Below, in pieces: positions 1 to 9,040 of a DNA stretch of 60,328 nt. The stretch covers positions 4,884,281 to 4,944,608 of the forward strand of contig NZ_KB235948.1 in assembly GCF_000332335.1 (NCBI RefSeq), given 5' to 3'. The DNA comes from Kamptonema formosum PCC 10802. GTDB lineage: Bacteria; Cyanobacteriota; Cyanobacteriia; Cyanobacteriales; Oscillatoriaceae. The position numbers and the translations under genes were made by a program. How positions within the stretch are numbered: position 1 is the first letter of the stretch; every line of letters starts with the position of its first letter. The notes beneath the pieces are model-generated. The model was not told the origin of the DNA. It ran no database searches and saw only the letters and a list, made by a program, of their open reading frames with translations.

Positions 1-142
<142 letters not shown>

Positions 143-160
143 TATTTAATCCGCTTCCCA

Positions 161-214
161 GGGTGCCCACAAGGGGCACCCTCACACCCTCACCCCGCGT
201 GGGGGTTATTTTTT
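161..214 (+). terminator. rho-independent terminator of psbD
   Basis: An 8-bp stem (GGGTGCCC/GGGCACCC, 161-181) is followed by a second small GC hairpin (CCCC GCGT GGGG) that runs into a T-rich stretch ending near 214. It lies 20 bp after the psbD stop. Confidence 0.7.
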
Positions 215-380
215 GGAATAGTGATTATATCACAAGTGCGCCGGAATGGCAAGGGGTGATTGATAAGAATAGCTTATATAAGGTTTTAGATTTTAAATCT
301 AAAATCGGTTGCATAGCGGTTGCATTTTTGTTAGAGTGTGTTCTGTGAACGCAAGCCATTCAAAAAACCGCTTAGGGAGT

Positions 381-634
381 AAGGAGGTGATGCTTATGCA
401 AGATAGCAGTAAACGCATGGGTCATCAGATTGAAGTCAACCGGCTGTGCGCCGGGGCTGTTCTCTAACAGCCAGCTTGATTCCCTTCGGGGAAGTCGAAA
501 GGCTTCAAAAGTCGGGCTGGCAGGGAGTTCCTCCCGGCAGTCTGGTTTCAATTCTGAAGACCCGCTAGACCGCTCTCACCTATAGTGTGAAGGTGTATAC
601 TTTCTCACTACCCGTGAGAGCGGATAGTTTTTTT
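381..634 (+). ncRNA. structured RNA, possible 5' remnant of a group II intron
   Basis: The segment is dense in hairpins: GGCTGTT/AACAGCC around 456-473, TTCCC-TTCG-GGGAA near 481-494, a CCAGC/GCTGG closing pair, and a 10-bp stem CCGCTCTCAC (570-579) with GTGAGAGCGG (614-623) followed by seven T. At 446-450 it reads GTGCG, the group II intron 5' consensus, and the next ~120 nt resemble the domain I start of cyanobacterial introns as I remember them. No domain V, domain VI or reverse transcriptase follows, so it would be a truncated relic ending in a terminator-like hairpin. An unrelated structured small RNA remains possible. Confidence 0.4.
396..467 (+). CDS. possible 23-residue small ORF inside the structured RNA
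   Basis: An ATG at 396 is preceded by the strong Shine-Dalgarno AAGGAGGTG at 381-389 with 6-8 nt spacing. It opens a 23-codon frame that includes KRMGHQIEVNRLCAGAVL; the TAA lies in the loop of the first hairpin. It could be a leader peptide coupled to the RNA folding, or the 5' exon plus intron start of a group II insertion read as a protein. The unusually good ribosome site makes translation plausible. No function is assigned. Confidence 0.35.
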   Translation: MQDSSKRMGHQIEVNRLCAGAVL

Positions 635-855
635 CGGGGGTGGCAAAGGCGTCGCTCGCCAGAAAACAGGGTAGAATGGGAAGAGTTTGCCCCAGGCGAG
701 GGCAGCTTTCCTGGGCAAATGCGCCGGTGGTGCTGCCCGGAGGGGTATGCTAGTCCCAGCAGTGGGGGCGGCGCTGTGGGGGATCGGGCTTGAGCGCCTG
801 AGTTCTGGCGCAGCCATCGGAAAAAAATTTATAGGGTATTGTTAGAACAGCAGGG

Positions 856-1146
856 GTGGCGGTCGTGGTAGAGTTACTCAGTGAGAGCGCGATTCGAGAG
901 CGTGCCGGTACGCTGTCAGAGTGGACAGTTGAGGGAAAGGAACTGCAGCGCACTTGGAAATTTAAGGATTTTGTCGAAGCTATCGCCTTTGTGAACAAAC
1001 TGGTTGAGCCGGCAGAAGCCGCTGGACACCATCCAGATATCGCGATTTCCTACAATAAGGTCAGCGTAAGCTTGACCACCCACGACGCCGGCGGTTTAAC
1101 TGAGAAAGACTTTGAGCTAGCCAAGGTGATTTCACAGTTGAGATAA
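856..1146 (+). CDS. pterin-4a-carbinolamine dehydratase
   Basis: A 96-residue protein of the PCD/DCoH family, the usual family length. It shows the family's signature AAGHHPDI followed by SYNKVSVSLTTHDAGGLTEKD; the paired His and the later His are the dehydratase active-site residues. PCDs dehydrate 4a-hydroxytetrahydropterin to recycle pterin cofactors; in cyanobacteria lacking aromatic hydroxylases the role may be pterin salvage or assistance to another pterin enzyme. The frame starts at a GTG (856). It stands alone between the RNA element and the HD-GYP gene. Confidence 0.85.
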   Translation: MAVVVELLSESAIRERAGTLSEWTVEGKELQRTWKFKDFVEAIAFVNKLVEPAEAAGHHPDIAISYNKVSVSLTTHDAGGLTEKDFELAKVISQLR

Positions 1147-1432
1147 AATTGCCGCTGGAGAGAGAAAATTTAATCACGGATTTTCTAGGCAAAGCCGGAT
1201 AGCGTGATAGAATACACACAGAGATTTGAGGACAGCCCTATTGACCAGATAGTGGCTCTTTGAATTTTCAACTGTTCCAATTGCGGGTTTATGCTATCGC
1301 GGGACTGGAACGGCGCTTTTGGGATTTTCCTGAAAGCTTTGCGGGATACCGCCTCTATCGCCTTTGCCGGGGATAGTGCTATCGTTGCATTGTCCGGGAA
1401 TGCCCGAACAAATGTCGCGTAAATGTGTCAGC

Positions 1433-3079
1433 ATGGTCTTAGACAACCAAGCACTCCAGCAGGAGGCTGCCGGTAGAACTGAATTAATTGAGCAGCTGCT
1501 GGACATCGGTGCGGCGCTCTCCAGCAGTTCCGATCTGGGTGAATTGCTGAACCTGATTTTATCCAAGAGCCGGGAGATCACCTGCAGCGATGCCGGCAGC
1601 GTTTACTTGGTGGACTCCAGCGACGGCTATCCCAAGTTGCTGTTTAAGGTGGCGCAGAACGCTTCTCGCCCCAATGTTTCCTTCCGGGAGTTTGCCATTC
1701 CCCTGACGCGCCAGAGCTTGGCGGGGTATGTGGCGCTCACAGGGGAAAGCTTAAACCTTTCAGACGCCTACGCTTTGCCCTCTGGAGTGCCTTACCAGCT
1801 GGACCGGAGTTTTGACCGAGACATAGATTACCACACCCGCTCGGTTCTGGTTTTGCCCATGCAAAACCGGCAGGGGGAAATCGTGGGCGTGGTGCAGCTG
1901 ATCAACCGCAAGGTGGCGGCGGACGCCATTGTGACAGCTGAGAGCGTGCGGGATCTGACCCAGCCTTACTCGGAGTGGGAGGAGCGGATCGTGCGCTCCC
2001 TCGCTTCGCAGGCGGCGATCTCCATAGAGCGCAACCAGCTGCAGGAGAATATCAAGCAGCTGTTCGAGGGCTTTGTGAAAGCTTCCGTGCAGGTGATTGA
2101 AGCGCGAGACCCCTGCACGTCTGGCCATTCCGAACGGGTGGCGGCGCTGACGGTGCGCCTGTGCGAAGAAATTAACGCGGCAACCGCTGGGCCACTTGCC
2201 CAGGTACACTTCAGCGAGCGCCAAATTCAAGAAATTCGCTACGCGGCTATGCTGCACGATTTTGGCAAAGTTGGGGTGCCGGAAGCGATTTTGGTGAAAG
2301 AGAAAAAACTTTACCCCTCACAGCTGGAAGTTATCCGTCACCGCTTTGCTCTGGTGCGCCGGACTGTGGAACTGGAGTGCGCCCAAACGAAGTTGAGATA
2401 TTGGTTGGAGCATCCGGCCCACCGGCTAGATTCCTCGGACTCGGGCTGTCCCTGTCAAGCGCAGATGGAACAGCTCGATGCCGGCCTGCAAAAAACAGTT
2501 GAGGAACTTGACCGCTACTGGAATCTGCTGGTAGAGGCGAACGAGCCGAGGATTTTGGCTGAGGAGCCCTTGGCCAAGATAAAAGAGCTGTGCCGCTACA
2601 CCTATCGAGATGTGGATGGGCAAATCAAGCCACTGATTTCTCCAAGCGAGATGGCGCAGCTGATGGTGCTCAAGGGAAACCTGACGGATGAAGAGCGCTC
2701 TGAAATTGAGTCTCACGTCACCCACACCTACGAATTTCTCAAGCGCATTCCCTGGACGAAGGACTTGCAAGACATCCCTGAGATTGCTTACGGCCATCAT
2801 GAAAAGCTCGATGGCACCGGCTACCCCCGCCAGTTGCACCAGTCCGAAATTCCCCTGCAAACTCAGGTGATTACCATTGCCGACATTTATGACGCCCTGA
2901 CGGCGGGCGACCGGCCCTACAAGCGCGGCCTGCCGGTGAGCGCCGCTCTCAATATTTTGCGACAGGAAGCGACCAGCCACAAAATTAACGCTGACTTTCT
3001 CGATCTGTTTGAGCGCCGCCAAGTCTTTTCTGTGCTGGGACACACTTTGGAAGTTGAGCTGTCCGGTGGGGTGGGCTGA
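1433..3079 (+). CDS. GAF domain plus HD-GYP cyclic-di-GMP phosphodiesterase
   Basis: A cytoplasmic signalling protein of about 548 residues with a GAF sensor (about residues 10-200) and a C-terminal HD-GYP domain. The metal-site motif HDFGK lies near residue 275; HHEKLDGTGYP and ADIYDALTAGDRPYK follow after about 455, so the catalytic residues for hydrolysing cyclic-di-GMP look intact. A stretch of roughly 130 residues with a CPC motif and predicted helices is inserted between HDFGK and the part that normally follows it. I chose ATG 1433 (MVLDNQALQQ); in-frame upstream starts at 1364 and 1400 would add residues unlike the family. No partner gene adjoins it. Confidence 0.85.
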   Translation: MVLDNQALQQEAAGRTELIEQLLDIGAALSSSSDLGELLNLILSKSREITCSDAGSVYLVDSSDGYPKLLFKVAQNASRPNVSFREFAIPLTRQSLAGYVALTGESLNLSDAYALPSGVPYQLDRSFDRDIDYHTRSVLVLPMQNRQGEIVGVVQLINRKVAADAIVTAESVRDLTQPYSEWEERIVRSLASQAAISIERNQLQENIKQLFEGFVKASVQVIEARDPCTSGHSERVAALTVRLCEEINAATAGPLAQVHFSERQIQEIRYAAMLHDFGKVGVPEAILVKEKKLYPSQLEVIRHRFALVRRTVELECAQTKLRYWLEHPAHRLDSSDSGCPCQAQMEQLDAGLQKTVEELDRYWNLLVEANEPRILAEEPLAKIKELCRYTYRDVDGQIKPLISPSEMAQLMVLKGNLTDEERSEIESHVTHTYEFLKRIPWTKDLQDIPEIAYGHHEKLDGTGYPRQLHQSEIPLQTQVITIADIYDALTAGDRPYKRGLPVSAALNILRQEATSHKINADFLDLFERRQVFSVLGHTLEVELSGGVG

Positions 3080-3917
3080 CCGAAAGCCCACAGGAGGCGC
3101 AAGCGCTGCCAGAACTGACTCCGCGCCGCCGGTGGACGCCCTGGGCGATAGCGACCCAGCGGTTTCTGGCATTGGAGGGGCCAAAACGCCAGGGCAGAGC
3201 AAGAGCGAGTCGGTTGAGTGGGGGCCGGCTCGCCCACAAGACAGGCCACACCTCCAAAAAGTTTACCCCCATATTTTGCATTTAATATTCAGTGCTTCTG
3301 AAGATTTCCGCTAACAGAAGCTTCGTTTGGAATGCTTTTGGAGACTGCACACCTTCTGTTAGTAAGCAAATTAAAAGCTTAAATGCTCCCGCTAGCAGGG
3401 AATTGCAACATAGCAAAGTCTGTGCTAAAATAGGGAATTTAGCAGGGGAGGTGCCGGCAAAAAGGCAGGCCAGACAGCAAAAAAGGCCAAGAAACCCGCA
3501 ACCAGCTTAATTAATGGTCAGGGCAAAGGCAAATGGGACCCTCCGCTTTTGGGAAACCCTCCGGGAGGAGGATTGAAGAAAAGCAGAGGATAGGGTAAGA
3601 TTAACGGGATAAAGCCATTCGATATCAAGAGAAAAGGGGAAATTTCGCACAATCGAGCGATGCTCCCCTTGTGCCAAGTGTGGGGCTAAAACCTGGCAGT
3701 CCAGCAATTTGCAGCGGTGCGTGGGGGAACAAGACTGGTGCGAGCATGCCGGGACAATAGAGACTAACATCTGCTTTTCGCAGGCTAGAAATGGCTTGCT
3801 TTTGCAAGGCGCAAAGATTTCTAGAGAGCGTAGCTTGGAAAAATCGCAGGCTATGTGTTAAACATAGAGAGATGGCCCGTTAGTCTCTCAAAAATAGGTG
3901 TGAGGACAAGAGGGAAA
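3080..3917. other. intergenic region without a convincing gene
   Basis: This 838-bp spacer has no frame with family resemblance. Around 3434-3580 a lysine-rich frame that includes GKWDPPLLGNPPGG looks protein-like but has no start codon, so it may be a decayed small gene. The last 250 bp should hold the porin promoter and a long leader; no confident -35/-10 pair could be named. Confidence 0.4.
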
Positions 3918-6170
3918 ATGTCTAAGATACTTTGGAATTCATTACTGGTGAGCCCAGCAGTGCTGGGGGCAGCCTTAGTGGTTTCAGCATCGGCAATGGC
4001 TGCCGAATCAGGAGCGACGCCGGACGTGGCCAAACCGGAAACGGCAGCGGAAACCAAGCTTTCAGCACCGGCTGCAAGCGCTGTGGGAGATGTGGCAGTC
4101 GCGCCGGTGGCTGTGGCTGAAATCGCTGGAACAGGCAGTCAGGAACAGTCAGCGCTCTCGACAGAAGGGCTTGGCGCAGCGGCAGAAGTGCCGGTGCTGA
4201 CGGCATCCGGGGCTCTGGAAAAGCCAGAAGCGGCCTCGGGAACGCCGGCAGCGGCAGAAGTGCCAGTGCTGGCGGCGGCAAGGGCTCTGGAAAACCCCCA
4301 AGCGGCGGCGGCTGAAACCCCCGCAGTGGCAGCAGAAATGCCGGCGGCGGTGACGGAAGTGCCGGTGCTGGCGGCGGCTAAGGCTCTGGAAAACTCGCAA
4401 GTCGCTCCAGTAAAGGCTGAGGAGCAAATCAATTTAACGCCGGGCGACGCGCCGGTGGCAGAAAAGGCGCAAGTGCCGCAGCAGGTAGCGCAAATGCAGC
4501 CGGCGCAAGCGAATCCGTCAGCGGCTGAGGTTTTGCAGCAACTGAACCGGTACACGAACGAAGGCGTAGCCAGCCGCAACCGAGCAGGTCAGGGGATGTC
4601 GGTGGCTCAGACTCCGGTGACCTCGGTGTCTCAGCTGTCAGACGTGCAGCCCACGGACTGGGCGTTCCAAGCGCTGCAGAACCTGGTGGAGCGCTACGGC
4701 TGTATTGCGGGCTATCCGGATGGCACGTACCGGGGCAACCGGGCGCTGACCCGATATGAGTTTGCTGCCGGTTTGAACGCCTGTTTGGAAAGAATCGTTC
4801 AGCTGATCCAGCAACCCATTGACACGTCGAACTTTGTCACCAAAGCGGATTTAGCCACTCTCAACCGGCTGCTGGAAGAGTTCCAGGCGGAACTGGCCAC
4901 CCTGCGCGGTCGTGTGGACGCCCTGGAAGCCCGCACCGCCGAACTGGAAGCCAATCAGTTCTCCACTACAACCAAACTGGTGGGTGAGGCGATTTTTGCC
5001 GGCACCGACTCGATTGGGGAGACAGCTGACGTACCGGCGTTCCAACAGCGGGTGCGTCTCAACCTGAACACCAGCTTCACCGGTCGGGACTTGCTGATCA
5101 CCCGCCTGCAAGTGGGCAACGCCATCCCTCTGAGCGTGATCAGCGAATCTCGCGAGGGCACACAGACGTTTAACGTCAATGGGGACACAAGCAATCAATT
5201 TAAGCTAGATACGCTGGAGTATTTCTTCCCGTTTGGCGACCGGCTGGATTTGGTTGTGGCAGCCAATGCGGGGGTTTGGGAGGACTTCACCCCCACCCTG
5301 AACCCTTACATGGAAGACTTTGATGGCGGTAATGGGTCAATCTCCGCCTTCGGTCAGCGCAACCCGATTTATCGCCTCGGCGGCGGACAGGGTGTGGGGG
5401 CGAACATCCGCTTCGGTGGGACTAACCTGTTCAATGTCCTCAAACCGAGTTCGCTCACCCTGGGCTACCTGGCGTCTCACGGCAACAACCCCAGCGGGGG
5501 GAGTGCCTATAACGATGGTGGCTTTTTCCGTGGCGACTATTCCGCCTTGGCGCAGCTGAACTTCACGCTTGGCGGCATATCGATGGCGGCTACCTATGTC
5601 CACTCCTATTTCAAAACCGGCAACTTTGGCTTTGATAATGGGCTGGCCAATGGTATTGGTAGCACCAGCGGTTTTGTGGGCACCAATGTGGCCAATTCTC
5701 TGGGGGGTGTGGCTGACACCAATCCGATCGTCGCCAACTCCTATGGCTTGCAGGGATCGCTGCAACTGAGCCCGCGATTCGGCATTAGCGGTTGGGCCGG
5801 CTTAACGGATTTCCGGCTGATGAGTAATGGCACTGGCCGGCGCGGGGAGGGTGAAATCTGGAACTACGCACTCACCCTCGCCTTCCCAGATCTGCTCAAA
5901 GAGGGGAACTTGGGGGGTATCGTTGTGGGTGCCCAACCTTACCTGGGATATCTGGAAACAACTGGCCCTGCCCCCATCAGCTACAACAATGGTCGCGGTA
6001 ACGGTGCTATTCCCTGGCACATTGAAGGGTTCTACAAGTGGCAGGTGACGGATAATATTTCGCTGACGCCGGGTGTGATCTGGCTTTTGAATCCGAACCA
6101 GCAGAACGGGGATGGCGGCGGCACCGATGACACCGTTATCGGTACGCTCCGGGGGACCTTCACCTTCTAG
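3918..6170 (+). CDS. SLH-domain OprB-family outer-membrane porin (SomA/SomB-like, iron-uptake porin type)
   Basis: A 750-residue precursor. A signal peptide ends at AMA-AES. It is followed by an unusual Ala/Pro/Glu-rich stretch of about 170 residues with three imperfect copies of EVPVLxAxxALE. Then come one SLH domain (DVQPTDWAFQALQNLVERYG, TRYEFAAGLNACLERI) that anchors to peptidoglycan-linked polymers, a short coiled coil (FQAELATLRGRVDALEARTA), and a carbohydrate-selective porin beta-barrel of the OprB family. Such proteins are the major outer-membrane porins of cyanobacteria and admit small inorganic solutes. ATG 3918 was chosen because it directly opens the signal peptide and follows a purine-rich ribosome site; upstream in-frame starts lack this. 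Confidence 0.9.
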   Translation: MSKILWNSLLVSPAVLGAALVVSASAMAAESGATPDVAKPETAAETKLSAPAASAVGDVAVAPVAVAEIAGTGSQEQSALSTEGLGAAAEVPVLTASGALEKPEAASGTPAAAEVPVLAAARALENPQAAAAETPAVAAEMPAAVTEVPVLAAAKALENSQVAPVKAEEQINLTPGDAPVAEKAQVPQQVAQMQPAQANPSAAEVLQQLNRYTNEGVASRNRAGQGMSVAQTPVTSVSQLSDVQPTDWAFQALQNLVERYGCIAGYPDGTYRGNRALTRYEFAAGLNACLERIVQLIQQPIDTSNFVTKADLATLNRLLEEFQAELATLRGRVDALEARTAELEANQFSTTTKLVGEAIFAGTDSIGETADVPAFQQRVRLNLNTSFTGRDLLITRLQVGNAIPLSVISESREGTQTFNVNGDTSNQFKLDTLEYFFPFGDRLDLVVAANAGVWEDFTPTLNPYMEDFDGGNGSISAFGQRNPIYRLGGGQGVGANIRFGGTNLFNVLKPSSLTLGYLASHGNNPSGGSAYNDGGFFRGDYSALAQLNFTLGGISMAATYVHSYFKTGNFGFDNGLANGIGSTSGFVGTNVANSLGGVADTNPIVANSYGLQGSLQLSPRFGISGWAGLTDFRLMSNGTGRRGEGEIWNYALTLAFPDLLKEGNLGGIVVGAQPYLGYLETTGPAPISYNNGRGNGAIPWHIEGFYKWQVTDNISLTPGVIWLLNPNQQNGDGGGTDDTVIGTLRGTFTF

Positions 6171-6230
6171 GTGCCCGGAGATACAGGATTGCTTGAGGGG
6201 GGCGGGTCTGTCAAACCCCCCCCTGCAAAA

Positions 6231-6260
6231 AGCTCCGCACTGAGCGGAGCTTTTTTATTT
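6231..6260 (+). terminator. rho-independent terminator of the porin gene
   Basis: AGCTCCGC and GCGGAGCT form an 8-bp stem with an ACTGA loop, immediately followed by TTTTTTATTTT, 60 bp after the porin stop. Confidence 0.9.
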
Positions 6261-6325
6261 TGGTTTTGATTCAGGAAAAACCCCGGTGGAAAACCGGGGT
6301 ATAATACCCTTAATGCAGGATTTTT

Positions 6326-6432
6326 GGCGCTGGGCGCTGTGCGCTGTGCGCTGTGCACTGGGCACTGTGCACTGGGCACTGGGCACTGGGCACTGGGCAC
6401 TGGGCGCTGGGCGCTGGGCGCTGGGGGGCGGG
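6326..6432 (+). repeat. heptanucleotide tandem repeat (STRR), GGGCACT/GGGCGCT type
   Basis: About 14 consecutive 7-bp units of the form (T/G)G(G/T)C(A/G)CT, for example CTGGGCACTGGGCACT. The degenerate unit is what one sees in STRR sequences of filamentous cyanobacteria. A short copy of the same class recurs at 34194-34220. The surrounding 6261-6670 has no gene. Confidence 0.9.
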
Positions 6433-6670
6433 TCGATCAGTATTGTGGGCTGTGCGGCTTTTCTTTCTGGCCACCTTCCCCTAGAGAGTCCGCCGGCCTT
6501 GTCCTGCAACTCGACTCGCAAACGAGTCAAATAAAATTAGCATATAAATGCTATTCTGTCAACCCCTTCTAGAATAAATTTCCTGGCAGCAGGAGCGCGG
6601 TGACTGCGCCCTTGGTAAATTTCCAGATGGCGGGGAAAAATCGAGAACCTCTTGAGGTTGAATGTAGGCT

Positions 6671-7108
6671 GTGCAACTCAGACCCAAAAGCGAATACGCC
6701 CTCTTGGCCATGTTAGAGCTCGCCACTCGCTATAAAGATGGCGAGCCGATGCAAATTCGGCAAATTGCGGGGCTGCAAAATATCCCTGACCGCTATCTGG
6801 AACAGCTGCTGGCCAGCTTGAGACGCTGCGGGCTGGTTCGCAGCCTGCGGGGGGCCAAGGGCGGTTACGTCCTGGGTCGGGAGCCCTGGAAAATCACACT
6901 CCTGGAAGTTGTGGGCTGTTTGGAGGGACTGGACTCGCAGCCGTCTGAGAGCGACTCGGGAGCAAAAACTGTCGAGATTGCCGCAGTTTGGGATATCTGG
7001 CAAGAAGCGCACCGGGCGGCTAACGGTGTGTTGCAAAAATATACTTTGCAGGATCTGTGCGACCGGCGAGATGCCAAGCGCCAGCTCGATATTATGTATT
7101 ACATATAA
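6671..7108 (+). CDS. Rrf2-family transcriptional regulator (CymR-like)
   Basis: A 145-residue winged-helix regulator starting at GTG. The Rrf2 signature is clear: SEYALLAMLELA near the N-terminus, then IPDRYLEQLLASLRRCGLV and RGAKGGYVLGR for the recognition helix and wing. It lacks the three-Cys cluster that binds Fe-S in IscR and RsrR, which points to the CymR type that represses sulfur-assimilation genes by sensing cysteine synthase. The next gene, 140 bp downstream on the same strand, is cysteine synthase, which supports that reading; the CymR-CysK interaction itself is inference. Confidence 0.85.
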   Translation: MQLRPKSEYALLAMLELATRYKDGEPMQIRQIAGLQNIPDRYLEQLLASLRRCGLVRSLRGAKGGYVLGREPWKITLLEVVGCLEGLDSQPSESDSGAKTVEIAAVWDIWQEAHRAANGVLQKYTLQDLCDRRDAKRQLDIMYYI

Positions 7109-7248
7109 AGGCGCTATGAGTCACGAGTCACCGGTCATGGGTGACAGCTTACAGCTGACAGGTAATTCCCGATTGCTTGCTGCCTGCGCTCGCCGACCCT
7201 AAAGCCCTCACCCATCACCTATGACCAATCACCCATTATCGGTAAATT

Positions 7249-8211
7249 ATGCGAATTGCCCGTGACATCACCGAATTAGTCGGTCGCACCCCCCTGGTGC
7301 AGCTGAATCGCATCCCTCAAGCTGAGGGCTGTGTGGCGCGAATTGTGGTGAAATTGGAAGCAATGAACCCAGCCGCTTCCGTCAAAGACCGCATTGGCGT
7401 CAGTATGATTGAAGCCGCTGAGAGGGAAGGGCTGATTGCCCCCGGCAAAACTATCCTGGTGGAGCCCACTTCTGGAAACACCGGCATCGCCCTGGCAATG
7501 GTGGCGGCGGCCAAAGGCTACAAGTTAATCCTGACGATGCCAGAAACCATGAGCTCAGAGCGGCGGGCCATGCTGCGGGCTTACGGCGCTCTGCTGGAAC
7601 TGACGCCAGGAATTGAAGGCATGACCGGCGCGATTCAGCGAGCCGGCGAAATTGTCGATAAGACGCCCAACGCCTACATGCTGCAGCAGTTCCGCAACCC
7701 CGCCAACCCCGCGATTCACAGGCAAACCACCGCAGAAGAAATCTGGGAGGATACGGAAGGACAGGTGGATGTGCTGGTGGCCGGTGTGGGCACCGGCGGC
7801 ACTCTCACCGGTGTGGCGGAAGTCCTCAAACAGCGCAAGCCCGAGTTTAAAGCCATCGCAGTCGAACCGGCCAGCAGTCAGGTGCTGGCCGCCGGCCAAC
7901 CTGGCCCGCACAAAATTCAGGGCATCGGTGCCGGCTTCATTCCCCAAGTTCTTAGGGTTGAGCTCATTGATGAAGTGATTGCCGTCACCGATGAGGAGGC
8001 AATCCTTTACGGACGCCGGCTGGCCAGAGAAGAGGGGCTGCTGTCCGGCATTTCCAGCGGTGCCGCCCTGTGCGCCGCCATTCGCGCCGGCCAGCGGCCA
8101 GAGAATCAGGGCAAATTGATCGTGATGATTCAGCCCAGCTTCGGCGAGCGCTATTTGAGCACTCCCCTGTTCCAAGATCCGGAACTGGACTTGCCAACTT
8201 CCCTGAATTAG
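7249..8211 (+). CDS. cysK: cysteine synthase A (O-acetylserine sulfhydrylase)
   Basis: A 320-residue fold-type II PLP enzyme. Visible motifs: [11 protein letters not shown] with the PLP lysine at residue 46, PTSGNTG at about 73-79 for the substrate loop, and GVGTGGT near 182 for the PLP phosphate cup. It makes cysteine from O-acetylserine and sulfide in the cytosol. The region before ATG 7249 has no Shine-Dalgarno; it consists of degenerate heptamers (CACCCATCACCTATGACCA). The preceding Rrf2 gene probably regulates it. Confidence 0.95.
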   Translation: MRIARDITELVGRTPLVQLNRIPQAEGCVARIVVKLEAMNPAASVKDRIGVSMIEAAEREGLIAPGKTILVEPTSGNTGIALAMVAAAKGYKLILTMPETMSSERRAMLRAYGALLELTPGIEGMTGAIQRAGEIVDKTPNAYMLQQFRNPANPAIHRQTTAEEIWEDTEGQVDVLVAGVGTGGTLTGVAEVLKQRKPEFKAIAVEPASSQVLAAGQPGPHKIQGIGAGFIPQVLRVELIDEVIAVTDEEAILYGRRLAREEGLLSGISSGAALCAAIRAGQRPENQGKLIVMIQPSFGERYLSTPLFQDPELDLPTSLN

Positions 8212-8326
8212 GGCCGGTCCGCAGCGGGAGAGCGGGGCGGGGGGAGAGGCGGCAAATCTTGCGATTTTACAGTAGGGTGCGTTAATAGCGCACCCTATTC
8301 ATTTATAGTTTCAGCGAATTGGTGTT

Positions 8327-9040
8327 ATGGCCAATCCAAATCACTACGAGACGCTGCAAATCAGCCAAACAGCTACACAAGCCGAGATAAAACAAGCCTA
8401 CCGCCGCTTGGTAAAGCTATTTCATCCGGACAGCAATTCGGATAAAGCCGGTCACGAGCAGATTGTCCGCCTCAATGCCGCCTACGAAATCCTCTCCGAT
8501 CCCCACCGCCGCCAATCTTACGACAGAGAGCTGCACAAGCGCCTGCAGGTGGCTCCTGCGCACCGGGGGCACGAGCGCACCGCCGCCGCCGCCCAACAGC
8601 AGCACCGCGCTGCTTGGCAAGCTGGACACGACGCCGACGAGCACCTGGAGCAGTGGATGCAGCAGGTTTACAGGCCGGTCAATCAAATCCTCTGCCAGAT
8701 TCTCTCTTCCCTGGAGGAACAGCTCGAAGAACTCTCCGCCGATCCCTTTGATGACGATCTGATCGCCACCTTTCAGGTGTATTTAAAAGAGTGCCGCAAC
8801 TCCCTGCGGCTGGCTCAAATGCGCTTTCGCTCCATGCCCAATCCCCGCAATGTCGCGGGGTGTGCGGTTCACCTCTACCACTGCATCAATCAAGTGGGGG
8901 ATGGCCTCGATGAGTTAGAGTTTTTCCCTCTCAACTACGACGATCGCTACCTGCACACCGGCCAAGAACTGTTTAGAATTGCTACAGGATTGCGCTGTGA
9001 GGCCCAAGCCGCTATTAAAGATATCAAGGGCAAGCGCTAG
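8327..9040 (+). CDS. J-domain (DnaJ-like) protein with cyanobacterial C-terminal region
   Basis: A 237-residue protein. Residues 1-70 form a J domain, including HYETLQISQTATQAEIKQAYRR and the Hsp70-stimulating HPD tripeptide (LFHPDSNSD). The Gly/Phe linker and zinc fingers of true DnaJ are absent; a Gln/His/Ala-rich linker leads to a helical domain of about 140 residues with no family I can name. It would recruit and stimulate a DnaK for a specific client. It is not in an evident operon. Confidence 0.85.
   Translation: MANPNHYETLQISQTATQAEIKQAYRRLVKLFHPDSNSDKAGHEQIVRLNAAYEILSDPHRRQSYDRELHKRLQVAPAHRGHERTAAAAQQQHRAAWQAGHDADEHLEQWMQQVYRPVNQILCQILSSLEEQLEELSADPFDDDLIATFQVYLKECRNSLRLAQMRFRSMPNPRNVAGCAVHLYHCINQVGDGLDELEFFPLNYDDRYLHTGQELFRIATGLRCEAQAAIKDIKGKR

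Noticed and set aside
3009-3510. Short plus-strand frames downstream of the HD-GYP gene
   Set aside because: Overlapping, biased composition, no family resemblance and no start signal.
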